Assembly: GCF_050624435.1 (NCBI RefSeq)
Contig: NC_134535.1
Coordinates: 73,342,494-73,406,493, forward strand
DNA: 64,000 bases
Source: Tenrec ecaudatus
Lineage: Eukaryota > Chordata > Mammalia > Afrosoricida > Tenrecidae
Reading direction: 5' to 3'
The number at the start of each line of letters is the position of its first letter. Position 1 is the first letter of the stretch. Shown piece by piece: positions 45,010 through 56,100 of this stretch. Below the pieces are notes generated by a model. The model did not search any database. It was not told the DNA's origin and saw only the letters and a list, made by a program, of their open reading frames with translations. The translations under genes and the position numbers were made by a program.

Positions 45010-47387
45010 AAGGACAAGTACAACATGAGTCTGCTGAGAAAAGCATTAAAAAAATGCAAAAGGTGCATAGGGAAAAAGCTGCTGCATACAAACATTCCTG
45101 GGATGAACACTAGGCAATATGGCAAGGACAAGACCAAATACAGGGATACACATGGTAGACAACTAAGAAGGAGGTGGGGAAAGGAAAAAATAATAATAAT
45201 AAAGAAATGGGTAGTCGGGGCTCAGGGCACTAACTCACTCAAGGGGCAGGGGAATATTGTTAATATATCCACAGGGAAAGAGGGACCAGACTTCAACCCA
45301 AGATGTGAATACAACCTGCCGGCATGGAGTAGGAAACAAGTGGAGAGGTCTGGGGGGCCGGACCCAATCCCAACTACTAAGTGGACACTTGCCCTTCCCC
45401 CAAGAAGAATTTATTTCAAAGGGTGCCTTTGAATCTGCAGCTCTAGGAGAGGGACATATCTGATCAGAGCACACAGGAGCAGATGAAGGGGGAAGAGGAG
45501 AGAGTGGAGCATGGTCTGGCCCACCAAGCCTTGAGGATGATGTTCCCAATTAGAGCAGCCAGTCCACAGAGAGGACCACATGGCTGGCCCCACTATGAGA
45601 CAGGATGCCCCTCACTGACCCATAGCCCTACAGGGGACAACACCAGAAACACACAGTGTGGGAATCGCACCCAATCTAATCCCACCATACTGAGGCAAAA
45701 CACTAAAGGGGTGCAAACAGAACAGCAAAGGAATGGAGTGACAAGTTCCCAAGGGAATGCTGAAGGTGGACTTTGGGGCCAGGGCATGGGGCCCCAACAG
45801 ACTGAACTGGAAAACACTCCTAAAGGCCAACAAACAATCCTTGAACAAACTACAAGCTTTTCTTTCTTGTTGTATTTTGTTTTGTTTTGTTTTCATCGGT
45901 TTGCTGCTGTTGTTTTGTTGTATATGGTTGCTTGGTTTGATCTGTCTTGTTTTTGTACATGTTATTATCTCCGCAGGTCTGTCTAAATAAGACAGGCTGG
46001 ATGAACAATATGGAGGAGAAAACACCGGGACCGAGAGTTCCGGGGGCACATAGGAGAGGGAGATCTGGGGGGAAAGGTAGTGGTGTTAACAAACCCAGAT
46101 AAAGGGGAACAACAAGTGACACAAATTGTTGGTGAGGAGGATGTGGGAGTCCTGGTAGGGCATGATCAAGGGTAATGTAACCAAGACGAATTGCTGAAAC
46201 CCTGGTGGGGACTGAGCATGATAGTGGGACAGGAGGAAAGTCAAAGGAAATAGAGGAAATAGATGGGAGGTAAAGGGCACTTATAGAGGTCAAATAAAAA
46301 CATGTACCTATGTAAATATATTTATATATGAGGATGGGGAAATCTATGTGCATATATTTATATTTTTAGTATTAAGGTGGTAGAAGGACATTGGGCCTCC
46401 ACTCAAGTACTCCCTCAATGCAAGAATACTTTCTTCTATTAAATTGGCATTCTATGATGCTCACCTTCATGGCACAACCACTGAAGACAAATCAGGTGAA
46501 TTAGCAAATGTGTTGAATAAAGCTAATGGTGCCCGGCTCACCTCCATGATAGGATCGCTGAAGACAAATGGGTGCATAAACAAATGTAGCAAAGAAAGCT
46601 GATGGTGCCCGGCTATCAAAAAGTATAGTGTCTGGGGTCTTAAAGGCTTGAAGGTAAACAAGCAGTCATCTAGCTCAGAAGCAACAAAGCCCACATGGAA
46701 GAAGCACACCAGCCTGTGTGATCACGAGGTGTCAAAGGATCAGGTATCAGGCATCATCAGAACAAAAAATATTACCATAGTGAATGAGGGGAGCAGTGCG
46801 GAGTGGAGACCCAAAGCCCGTTTGTAGGCCACTAGACACCCCCTTGCAGAAGGGTCTCAGGGAGCGGATAAGCCAGTCAGGGTGTGATGTAGCAACGATG
46901 AAAAATACAACTTTCCTCTAGTTTCTAAATGCTTCCTCCGCCTCCACCCTATCATGATCCCAATTCTACCTTGCAAGTCTGACTAGACCAGAGGATGTAC
47001 ACTGGTACAGATAGGAACTGGAAACACAGGGAATCCAGGGCAGATGATCCCTTCAGAACCAGTGGTATGAGTGGAAAGGGGAAACCAATTACAAGGATCT
47101 ACATGTGACCTCCTCCCTGGGGGACGGACAACAGAAAAGTGGGTGAAGGGAGACATCAGACAGGTCAAGATATGACAAAATAATAATTTATAAATTATCA
47201 AGGGTTCATGAGGGAGTGGGGAGTGGGGAGGGAAGGGGAAAGAAAAGAGGACCTGATGCAAAGGGCTTAAGTGGAGAGCAAATGCTTTGAAGATGATGAG
47301 GGCAAAGAATGTATAGATGTGCTTTACACAATTGATGTATGTATGGATTGTGCTAAGAGTTGTATGAGTCCCTAATAAAACATTAAA
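45010..47387 (+). other. L1 copy B 3'UTR (about 2.4 kb)
   Basis: A long 3'UTR between the ORF2 stop and the A-tail. It includes a G-rich part at 45190-45400, a T-rich tract (about 45860-45960), a partial tandem duplication at 46459-46612, and the terminal block also found at 25.8, 32.3, 54.5 and 61.8 kb. Open frames inside it, up to 167 codons on either strand, are chance frames, because the homologous copies do not keep them open. Confidence 0.8.
46459..46612 (+). repeat. Two-unit tandem duplication in the L1 3'UTR
   Basis: Two similar units of about 77 bp, at 46459-46535 and 46536-46612. Each runs from ctcacct-catg through actgaagacaaat or gctgaagacaaat to tggtgcccggct. The homologous place in the L1 at 32.2-33.4 kb holds one unit. 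Confidence 0.75.
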
Positions 47388-47399
47388 AAATGTATAGTA

Positions 47400-48259
47400 T
47401 AGGCCCATGAGGGAGAAAATATAGGAGAGTGATTGCTTAATGGGTACTGAGTCTCTGATGTGATGAAAAGTTTCTGGAAATGGATAGTGGTGATAGTTAC
47501 ACTACTTGGTGATTGTAATTCATGTCACTTAATTTTACATGTAGAAATGATTAAAATATCAAGCATGTTTCATGACACTGAAAACAGCTTCTGCACTTTT
47601 CCTAGAAGACCTTATAGCCTGTGTCCCAAAATCTTATAGCCCAGAAGAAAAGCCAGAAAATAAACATTGCAATACATACACCAACAGAAGCTAGTGTAAT
47701 ACTCATAATCATTACATTCAATAAATGATAAATGAATCAATAAAGGCCAGTAAGTAAATAATGGATGTGGGCAGAGAGGCAGGGAGACCTAAATTTGAAA
47801 CCTGCAGGATAAGAAAGAACATGGGAAGAGGAAAATTCAGTGTTTCCATGCAGGAAGTGAGATGCTCCCTGGGAAGGAGCCTGCATGAGCAAAGCCCCTG
47901 AGGTGAAAATGGGTTCTTCTTGTTTAAGAAGCTACAGGGAGGGCAATGTGCTTGAACCATAAGGGAGAAAATTGGAGGGAATCAGGAGATGAATTTATAG
48001 AGGTAAATAGAGATCTGATCATAAGGGTTCTGTGGATCAGTATTAAAGGAATTTGGATCATACTCAAAAATCTAAGAGGAAGACATAGATGTGTTTTAAG
48101 ATGGGGAGTCATCTGATAAGATTCACATTTTTAAATGACTATTTCATCTGCCATGCAGTGTGAAAACCTATGAGTCAAGAGGAAATAGTCAGGAAGTTAC
48201 TACTTAACAATGGCAAGGAAATAAATAGCTAATTTAGCTAATTTCAAGATACAAGGGAT
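47400..48259. other. Intergenic, no gene recognised
   Basis: No supported gene. Mild A-richness. Confidence 0.5.
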
Positions 48260-49598
48260 TACTCCCCGCCCCCCCCCCAAAAAAAAAAACAGAAAAAGGC
48301 TCCACTGGGCAGAGCTTTGGTAGAACACATTTTTACCACTAGGCAAATATCAAGCAACTCACTCTGAGTTAGTGCACCCAGTGGCATCACCTGGGAAGGT
48401 TCTCTATGGTCACAGTGAATTTTTTTATAGTTTTTGAATAGTTTTTGCTCAAACCTTTTTTGTGTGATGGTCTATTTAAGACAACAGTGCAGCCGTGAAA
48501 TTTTGTTTCCTGTTCAGGAAAAATGTCACAGAAACTGTTGTGATGTTGAACACAGCTTACAAGGACAGTGCTATGGGAAAAATTCAAGGGTACAAGTAGT
48601 TTTCTCATTTCAAAAAAGGTGAAATGTTGATTGATGACAAACCCCATTCTGGACATCCATCAAATTCCTAAATGGACAAAAATATTGACAAAATTCATGC
48701 ACTTGTGCTCAAAGATCGATGACGGTCCATTGAAGAGATGGGGAAATTATCTGGACACTCCTGGGCCTCAGTTCAGTGAGTTTTAACAGAAAATTTTGGA
48801 ATGAAAATGATCATTTCAAAATTTTTGCCACGGGTTCTGACTGACCAGGAAAAGGAATGTTGATTGAAACATGCCATGCTTTGAAAAAACAACTCTGAAT
48901 TAACCCACACCTTTTCTCCAAGATCATTATTGGTAGCGAGACATGGTGCTATTCTTATGACCTTGAAGGCAAACATCAATCAAGCCAGTGGAAGATGCCA
49001 TTGCCACCTCACCCCAAAAAAACTCATCAAGTGAAATCAAAGATCAAGACGATGCTCATTTGTTTTTTTCGATGTGAGGAGGATAGTGCATTTGGAGTCC
49101 ATTCCACCAGGTCAGATTGTTAATCAAGCTTTCTATTAGAGGTTCTGGAAAGATTGCATAACAGTGTGTGATAAAAAACCCTTGTTTGTGCCAGACGGGG
49201 ACTGGTTTTGCCACAACAGCAATGTACCTGTTTACCCAGCCATCTCAGTGTACCAGTTTGGGGCAAAAAACAGCTTAGCTCTCTTGCCCCACACACCTGA
49301 CTCCTGTGACCTGACTCCATGAGACTTCTTTTTTTTCTGTGAATGAAGAGGGACATTAAAGGACAGTGATTTGACAACATAAAAGATGTGAAGAAAAAAA
49401 TGAGGGAAGTGATGTCAGCCATCCAAACAGATGAGTTTGAAAAATGTTTCCAAGAATGGAATTGCATATTTGACAAATATATTACATGTAATGGAGAGTA
49501 ATTTGAAAATGATAAGGTTGTTTTGTAAAACATTAAAAAATTAAATTAAAAAATTAAATGCATAAGCTTTGAAAAAAATCTGGTTTTTTAGGGGGATA
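48260..49598 (+). mobile_element. Mariner DNA transposon, decayed, with both ends
   Basis: The element is about 48262-49596 (1335 bp) between TA dinucleotides at 48260-48261 and 49597-49598. The imperfect terminal inverted repeats are C-run/A-run plus cagaaaaa at the left and tctggttttttaggggg at the right. The left end has suffered expansion of its C and A runs. Size, TA target and a single transposase-like frame fit the mariner superfamily. In overall text it most resembles the mariner known from ruminants and some other mammals, but that is from memory and not a search result. Confidence 0.85.
48470..49528 (+). pseudogene. Mariner transposase, broken
   Basis: The plus-strand transposase reads in pieces. 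These are EMLIDDKPHSGHPS (near 48622), DKNIDKIHALVLKDR (near 48674), FLPRVLTDQEKE (near 48820), FFDVRRIVHLESIPPGQIVN (near 49066), DFFFFL (near 49324) and MREVMSAIQTDEFEKCFQEW (near 49400). At least eight stops and several shifts break it. The region of the first catalytic aspartate (near 48930-48950) no longer reads as the usual GDE-W motif. The HxDN-type motif near 49210 reads HNSNVPVY, so its aspartate is also lost. The normal product cuts and pastes the element; this copy is dead. Confidence 0.87.
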
Positions 49599-51095
49599 CC
49601 CTTTAGGAAGAAATGCCAACAAGATCCAAGGTTGGGGCAGAGGGGAAAACAGAGTCGTTTGTATGCTTTGTTCAACTTCCCACATCTATACACCATCCTA
49701 GTATAATATCCAAACCAGATAAATCAGCATTGGCAAACAATAAAATAATAGTCCACTTGTAAATATGTGCCTGGGAAGAGCCAAGTGCAGTCAGAGCCTA
49801 ACAAGGAGACCTGTTCAAGGTTTGGTAGATTTTATGTGAGCTTCACAATTTTGTTGCACCTCCCAATGAAGTTTTTTCTCTCTCTCTCTGAGAGCTAATT
49901 TATGAAGCAAAGTTAAAAAAAATCAAAGCTGGCTGTATTTGGGGCTGAAAAGAGGACTGGCACTGTCTGAACCTGTTCCTGAAGATTTATTTGGAATACA
50001 GGGATAGAAATTTGGATTCCGGGTGTCTAGGGGAAAGGAAATGCCCGAGGCCCACTTTCCTATGTTCCATGCAAAATAAATGGCCTTTTGGAGATGAGGC
50101 CACCTTCCTTTCTCTTGCAATTCAGAGCATTTCTTCATATAATGACTTCATGGAAATAAAGCATACAAACCCCTTGCAAGGAATGACAAAAGCATTTCTA
50201 GTGCTTTCTAAGTTACAAAGTCCTTTAGTTAAAGTTACATTGTAAGAGGATGTCTGCGCTTAGGAGTGAGTGGAAAACACATTTTGCTTGGAATGTGAAT
50301 TCTCTCTTTTATGATAACAGGACAAAAACCCTGGCAATTCTGACATGTTAACAATGCTGCTGGTAATACTTCCAAAGTCACTATTTTTTGGCACATTTCT
50401 GAGAACTCTTCCTTGCCTAACTTTGAAATTTCAGGTTATCCAGGGGCATCCCTAGGGGCATTTAGGGGATGTGGACTGCATTTGGGTGACACTGTTGGAG
50501 GAAGAGACACCACAATGACCGTCCATCAATTTTTGTAAAATGTTTTGGCAGAATCTTATTAATTTTTAAGGACAATATCCTACAGTCAGTTATAACAACA
50601 AAAACGTTATTCTTAAGCCAAGCTCCTCTGTACCAATCTGTCCACCAGGTTAAACTCCATAGTAATTGACTTTGAACCAAGAACCTTGCTCTCCTTAGAG
50701 CTGCCATCATTACCCAGTTACAAAGACCTTCTGACCATGTGATTTCTTTGACCCATGCTGGATTTTTGCTCCAGCTAATGTCTTTGTAGTAGCTGATTTT
50801 TGTTCAATGTTCTCACATTTTTTGATACAATATTGTGGTAATTAGTATTTGTGAACCTATGTCAATTATCTTTTCTCTCTTTTTTTTAGGACGAAGAAGT
50901 AATTAAAGGAAAAGAATGGGAAAAATAAACAAGTTGTCACTCAGTTACTAATAATGTGGTGACTAATAATGTTTTAATATAGAAATATGTTACCAAAAAT
51001 TATCAGTATTCATATAATCTAAGAAATATTACAGTGAAGCAATTTACAGTTTTATTTATCACACATATTATGATTCAAGAGAAAGATGGGCTTTC
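49599..51095. other. Intergenic, no gene recognised
   Basis: No supported gene. A (CT)n run lies at 49876-49890. The stretch at 50440-50500 (ggggcatccctaggggcatt) looks like a decayed transposon end, but no partner end is seen. Confidence 0.5.
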
Positions 51096-51200
51096 TAATC
51101 CCGTAAAGAGTTACAGTCACATAAACTCAGAGGGGCAGTTCTACCTTGTCCTATAGGGTCGCTAGGAGTCAGCATCAACCCGATGGCAGTGAGAATTAAG
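51096..51200 (+). repeat. AfroSINE-like SINE, 3' half
   Basis: Plus-strand tail: gaggggcagttctaccttgt, cctatagggtcgctaggagt and caacccgatggcagtgag. The tRNA-like head is missing. Confidence 0.8.
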
Positions 51201-51209
51201 TAAGTCATG

Positions 51210-51679
51210 TTATAGGAATAACACTAAGCATCCCAAGCCAGTCCAGTCTAAATCCATAAATCTGATATTAGCCCACATGTCTGATATCAAACTATAAAGT
51301 CCTCTTCAGACTCACAAAACACATGCAATGATGCCAGATGCAGGACAATCACAGGCCAGTGGGTAGAAAATCTTTGGATCCAGTGTCACAGACTTCTCTG
51401 GCTTCAGAGGTCTGATTGCATCAGGGTAGTCCGTGTGTCTTCTCCAGCTCAGGACAGTAGTTTAGTTCCATTGTCTTGTAAGCTACAACACCTCCCAGGG
51501 AGAAATTAGAGAAAGAGAAATGTCTCCCTCCTCCAAGAAGGAAATTCAGATTTCACAGAATTCTCAGGAGAAGGCCATGCCCACACAGAGGCCTCATTGG
51601 CTATGATCCAATTGACAGACTAGAATCCACCCCTTCACTTGTAATCCTCTCAAATTGACACGAGATTATGTAACTGCCA
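51210..51679 (-). repeat. ERV-L-type LTR (variant), one end lost
   Basis: Minus-strand LTR matching 14077-14608. The blocks are ccagtccagtctaaatccat, caatgatgccagatgcagga and agattatgtaactgcca at the end (51679). About 70 bp at the left end are missing. Confidence 0.82.
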
Positions 51680-51689
51680 CAGGCATGAA

Positions 51690-52430
51690 GCCTGCTTCAT
51701 TTTTCTGCACATGGAAATCCCATTTTCCCAACACCATTTATTGGAAACACTTAGTACCTTTATAAAAGAAAATCAATTGACTACAGATGTATGGCTTTAT
51801 TTCTGGAGTCTTAATTCTCATCTATTACTGTCTGTGTGTCTGCGTATCCTGTGTGTCTATTGTTACACCAGTACCAGCTATTTGATTCCTGTTGCTGTAA
51901 AAAAAACCTCCAAATCCACTGCCACTGCATCAATTCCAACTCCTAGCACCTCTATACAGGGTTTCCAAAACTGTGAATCTTTATGGGAGCAGACAGGCTC
52001 ATCTTTCTCATGAAGCGTAGCTAGTGGATTTGAATCACCAACCTGTAGGTTGGCAGTTCAACACAACCCACAGCAGCACTAGGGATCTTTTATAGCTGGA
52101 TATGTTTTCAAACTAGGAAGCACACGTGCTCCCACTTGATTCTTCCCTTTCAACATTGCTTTAGTTATTTGGGGCCTCTTACTGGTCCACATAAAGTTAA
52201 AGATGGGTTTTTACATTTCTATAAAATAAGCTGTTGAAATTTTGATCAAGATTGCTTTAGGTTAATAATTTTGAGTCTTCTGATGCATGAGCATCGAAGA
52301 TCTTTCCATTTATTTAAGTTTCTGATTTCTTGCAAGAGTATTTTATCATTTTCATTTTATTAATTTTTTCGTGTCTCTAGACATCCTTTCATGTCTTTCT
52401 TATTCATTGTGTGTACAATAACATCTGGCA
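51690..52430 (-). mobile_element. Ancient L1 ORF2 fragment, interrupted by a SINE
   Basis: Minus-strand text of an old L1 ORF2 3' half. The blocks ttttcccaacaccatttatt (51723) and gttacaccagtaccagctat (51862) precede the SINE at 51893-52088, and tttagttatttggggcctct with ccacataaagtt follow it. It is much more diverged than the two young L1s. Confidence 0.75.
51893..52088 (-). repeat. AfroSINE-like SINE inside old L1
   Basis: Minus-strand copy. The tail is tgcatcaattccaactccta, the head atttgaatcaccaacctgta and gttggcagttcaacacaacc, ending agcactagggatc. Confidence 0.82.
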
Positions 52431-52594
52431 CATAGCAGGTGTGTGTAGCATGAGCGAGCCAGTCAGGGTAGGTCTATGTGGGTCTAGTATAGGATTTGCA
52501 TGGAGGAGTGACAGGAGATGAGACTGGAAAGTCTGACAGAGGTAGATCATCACACACTTTGTACATCATCTTTGAACTTTGTGTTGGTGTAATG

Positions 52595-52665
52595 ATAGCC
52601 AATTACCAATTACTATTGATTTGAGTCTGACTCATGGAGACCCCATATGTGTCAGAGTATAGACT
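52595..52665 (-). repeat. SINE tail fragment
   Basis: A short piece resembling the AfroSINE/RTE 3' tail (ttgatttgagtctgactcat, then ggagaccccatatgtgtcag). Only about 70 bp are recognisable. Confidence 0.55.
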
Positions 52666-53369
52666 GGTGACTTGTGCTGGACAATAAGGTGACAGGGTAG
52701 AGGATACCCAGATCCTTGATCCTGGATGAAGTTCCTGCTGGCCTTCTGGGTGCCTGGAATCAGGGCTCTTGGTCCTAGAAGGTATTCCTGCCCACGCAGG
52801 GGTAACACTATGCATTCTGCTGGCCCAACGAGCTGGAGAGCACACCCTCCAAAAATAGAGGTGGTGATCACCAGCCACCTGACCCATGAGGGTGCACCTC
52901 TGGCTTCTGGTGGAGCAGGAAATGTGTCACTGGCAACAGGTGTGTGAGGGTGGGGAATAACCACACTTCCAGTCGCCAAGAAGGTGAACAAGACAATGAA
53001 AACTTTCTGGTTGCCAGGCATTGGTGTGGACTCTTGCATTTTCCTGGGTGAGAAGAACTGATAACCAGGTCATTGTCCAAATCAAGTACTTGTGGCAGAT
53101 ATCACAAAAGGCTTCACTGTTTCAGGCCGGTTTCCAATTCATCCATCGTGCTTGTCTCCTCACTCTTTACCATTTTTCAGTCTGCCATAGTTGGAATTCA
53201 ATCCATTTCTCTACCTTTCCTCTGAAGCTCCGACTTTTGGGATTATCATCATATCTGTCTCGTTTGCGCTCTTGTATCTTTGTTGTAGTTGGGCTGGGCA
53301 TCTTGCTGGATGACTCCCAAGACTACTTCTACATGCAGCTGAAAATATTCCGAAACGGTAACATGTGAC
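52666..53369. other. Unassigned, GC-richer stretch with a 135-codon ORF
   Basis: The minus-strand frame 52632-53039 is open for 135 codons. It starts MQESTPMPGNQKVFIVLFTF, which is a hydrophobic run, and ends in sequence derived from the SINE fragment. I do not recognise the protein. Overlapping open frames on the same strand (52603-52887 and 52868-53080) and on the plus strand argue that this is base-composition driven rather than a gene. It could be an old retrocopy or repeat. Confidence 0.3.
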
Positions 53370-53900
53370 TATGTTATAATTTAGCTATTCCATTTTTGTT
53401 GGACATTTAAGTTGTTCCCAGTTTTCCATGGTTAGAAATAATTATATAATAAGCATTTCACATGCATCTTGACCAAATGTATGCATATTTCTATTAGATA
53501 GATTCCTAAAAGTGGAATTTTGGAGTTGAAGTGTATCTTTATGTCAAGGTAGGATAAATAATATCAAATCACCCTCCACAAATCTTTGTCATTTTATTCT
53601 TTACATCCGTAAGCATCCTGATATTATCCAACTCTTAAAAATGCTTTCAGTCTGATGAGCAAAAAATAATTCTGTTTAATTTGCATTACTATCATTAGTG
53701 AGGTTTAACATCTTTTAATATATTTTATTGGTCGAGTATATTTCTTATTTTGTGACCCTACATGCTCATGACTCTTGCTCATTTTTCCATGTGTTGTTTT
53801 TCCTTTTTTCTTAGTCAATAGGAACTACTTTTTTAAACTTTTAATCATTTGTATGTTTTCATACATGTTAAATATTTATCTGCCATTTGTCTTCTTCAAT
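53370..53900 (-). mobile_element. Ancient L1 3' end, minus strand
   Basis: Typical old L1 3' region in reverse: acatttaagttgttcccagt, ctaaaagtggaattttggag, and aatttgcattactatcatta. A younger L1 3' end is inserted at its right side (53901 onward). Confidence 0.7.
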
Positions 53901-54055
53901 AAGAAATTTTATGAAGCTCTTAAAGGCTTGAAGGTGAACAAGCGGTCATCTAGCTCAGAAGCAATAAAGCCCACATGGAAGAAGCACACCAGCCTGTGCG
54001 ATCACGAGGTGCCAAAGGGACCAGATATAAGGCATCATGCAAAAAAAATAAAAGA

Positions 54056-54103
<48 letters not shown>

Positions 54104-54780
54104 CATAGTGAATGAAGGGGGAAGTGCAGAGTGGAGACCCAAGGCCCAAATGTTGACCACTGGAGATCCCCTCACAGAGAGGTTTAGGAGAGGAGATGGA
54201 TCAGTCAGGGTGCGATGTAGTACCGATGAAGAATACAGCTTTCCCCCAGATCCTGGATGCTTCCTCCCTCCAACTACCATGATCCGAATTCTACCTTGCA
54301 GGACTGGGTAGAACAGAGATTGTACACTGGTGCATATGGGAGCTGGAGGCACAGGGAATCCAGGGTGGATGATACCTTCAGGACCAAGGGTGTGAGGGGC
54401 AAGGCTGGGAGAGTGGAGGGTGAGTGGGTTGGAAAGGGGGAACTGATTAAAAGGATCCACATGTGACCTCCTCCCTGGGAGGTGTACGGCAGAGAAGGAG
54501 GGGGAGGGAGACTCCGGATAGAGCAAGATATGACAAAATAACAATCTGTGGATTATCAAGGGCTCATAAGGGAGGGGGGAGCGGGAGGGAGGAGGGGGAA
54601 AAAAAGAGGACCTGATGCAGAGGGCTCAAGTAGAGAGCAAATACTTTGAGAGTGATTAGGGCAAAGAATGCACGGATGTGCTTTATACAATTGATGTATA
54701 TATATATATATGCATGGATTGTGATAAGAGTTGTATGAGCCTCTAATAAAATGTTTTTTTAAAAAGAAATTTTATGAAGC
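53901..54780 (+). mobile_element. 5'-truncated L1 3' end with 17-bp target duplication
   Basis: The insert 53918-54763 is a plus-strand L1 3'UTR, matching 46640-47387. It starts cttaaaggcttgaaggtgaa and ends aataaaatgttttttt plus a short A-tail. The exact 17-bp repeat aagaaattttatgaagc flanks it (53901-53917 and 54764-54780). A perfect flank on both sides indicates a fairly recent target-primed insertion. Confidence 0.93.
54057..54100 (+). repeat. (TG)22 microsatellite
   Basis: An uninterrupted TG run of 22 units inside the L1 3'UTR copy. The homologous place in the 8-kb L1 (near 46770) has no TG run, so it expanded after insertion or in the source element. Confidence 0.95.
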
Positions 54781-55274
54781 ATTTCAGAGACATGCAATTA
54801 CACATATAAAATAAGTTTAAATTCTAAGTAATATCACACACACAAAAAAAGCCTAGGAATTTGTGACTGAGTTAAAAATTTTTACACATGCTTATTGCCT
54901 GTGAAGTCCTTTGTCTGTCCCTCTGTAATCCTGTTACAATCTTCCCACATTCAGAAGTATCCCTGGATTTTGTGTTTACTATTCCTTTGTGTTTATTTAT
55001 CATTTTAGTACACATCTGTGTACTAATAAAGATTTAGAGTTTGTGCCTGACTTTTATATAAATGGAATCCTAGTGTAAATATTGCTTATGGGCTTACTTT
55101 TTTAATTCAACATGTTTCAGAGATAAATCTACTTTGTTGTTGATTGCATTAGTTCTTTATGGAATGACAAAGAATCCCATAGTATAATATGCCACAATAT
55201 ATCCATTTCTCTGTTAATGGATGTTTGAGTAGGTTCTACTTTGACGCCACCAGCAATAGTGGTGTTTTGAAAAA

Positions 55275-55310
<36 letters not shown>

Positions 55311-55720
55311 TACTTGGTGCCAAGTGGAAGAATTTCTCTAGGACATGCATCATGCATGAGTATCTAGGAGCAGAATCTACATTAAGATCCTAAGTTTTGC
55401 ACATCTTCAGCCTAAGTAGAAAATGCCAAAGTGATTTTACCCATTTGCTCTGCCAATAACCGATATAAATGCTTTTGTTGTTTCATGTCGTTGCCAACAT
55501 TTGATAATGAGATTTTTAAATATTTGAAAACTTGGCAAAGTGAAGTCTTATTTTATGTTTTGATAACTACTAAGGAGACTGATCTTTTACATTGTGTACT
55601 GAGTCTTTTCCTCTTCCATGAAATGCATGTTCATGCCTTCTGTCCCTTTTCCGATTCGATTGTCTTATTTTATTTTTATTCATTCGTAGTTCTTTTTATA
55701 GTTTGAACAGAAACAGTTTG
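54781..55720 (-). mobile_element. Ancient L1 3' region remnants
   Basis: Minus-strand old L1 text in patches. Examples are agtataatatgccacaatat with catttctctgttaatggatg (55180-55220), then gaagaatttctctaggacat and ccatttgctctgccaataac (55326-55460). The boundary with the part left of the young L1 cannot be fixed. An A-run followed by (AT)14 lies at 55270-55310. Confidence 0.6.
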
Positions 55721-55868
55721 CTTTTGTTTCTGCTAGATGTCTAGGGCATTATCAACATAGGGTCATTGTATCCTAAAGAATCTAGAGTTTCCAGACCACC
55801 AATGTATCATGTGTTTGGGCTACAAATGCTTGTCAGGATCAGCTGGTATTAACTCAAGGGATAGTCCT

Positions 55869-55898
55869 ACCACCACCACCATCACCACCACCACCCCC
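55869..55898 (+). repeat. CAC/CCA trinucleotide run
   Basis: A short imperfect run of ccaccacca units with one cat interruption. Confidence 0.85.
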
Positions 55899-55954
55899 GA
55901 CATCTTGTGACATCATTTGGGAGAGGTACTTTTACTTGTTATCCTCTTGAGATC

Positions 55955-56100
55955 TCAACCAGTTGTTGTTGAATCAATTCCAACTCCTGGCAATGTCATG
56001 TACAGAGCTGTACCCAGGCCTTTATTCCCAGATGCTCCTCCTGGTGGACTTGAACCTCCGAACTTTAGATTAGCAGACAAGCACATTAACCTTTTCCCAA
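55955..56100 (-). repeat. AfroSINE-like SINE
   Basis: Minus-strand copy: tail gttgttgaatcaattccaac, middle ctcctcctggtggacttgaa, head cctccgaactttagattagc and acaagcacattaacc. Confidence 0.8.

Larger units (their letters stand above)
39400..47396 (+). mobile_element. Near-complete LINE-1 copy B (about 8 kb) with target duplication
   Basis: A complete-ended plus-strand L1. The 5' end is near 39411 (gtggggacttccgggaagat). The order is a 5'UTR of about 1.0 kb, ORF1 (40423-41568), ORF2 (41586-45009) and a 3'UTR of about 2.4 kb with aataaaa and an A-tail ending near 47387. The flanks aaatgtata (39400-39408 and 47388-47396) form the target duplication. Both ORFs carry frameshifts and stops, and ORF2 has an internal deletion, so it cannot retrotranspose. 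It is the reference copy in this window for recognising four 5'-truncated 3'UTR copies (25.75, 32.2, 53.9 and 61.7 kb). Confidence 0.93.

Noticed and set aside
45483-46353. Open frames of 145-167 codons on both strands
   Set aside because: They lie in the L1 3'UTR, and the homologous 3'UTR copies at 26.2-27.2 kb do not keep them open.
46459-46612. Possible CRISPR-like or satellite array
   Set aside because: There are only two units with no spacers, inside an L1 3'UTR of a mammalian genome.
48387-49533. Minus-strand open frames of 89-137 codons
   Set aside because: They are antisense to the mariner transposase, which reads on the plus strand.
50440-50710. Possible DNA transposon end (ggggcatccctaggggcatt)
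   Set aside because: I could not find the matching inverted end or a target duplication downstream, so it is not listed as an element.
53775-54311. 178-codon plus-strand open frame containing a Val/Cys repeat
   Set aside because: It runs across the junction of an old L1 and a younger L1 3' end. The Val/Cys run is simply the translated TG microsatellite.
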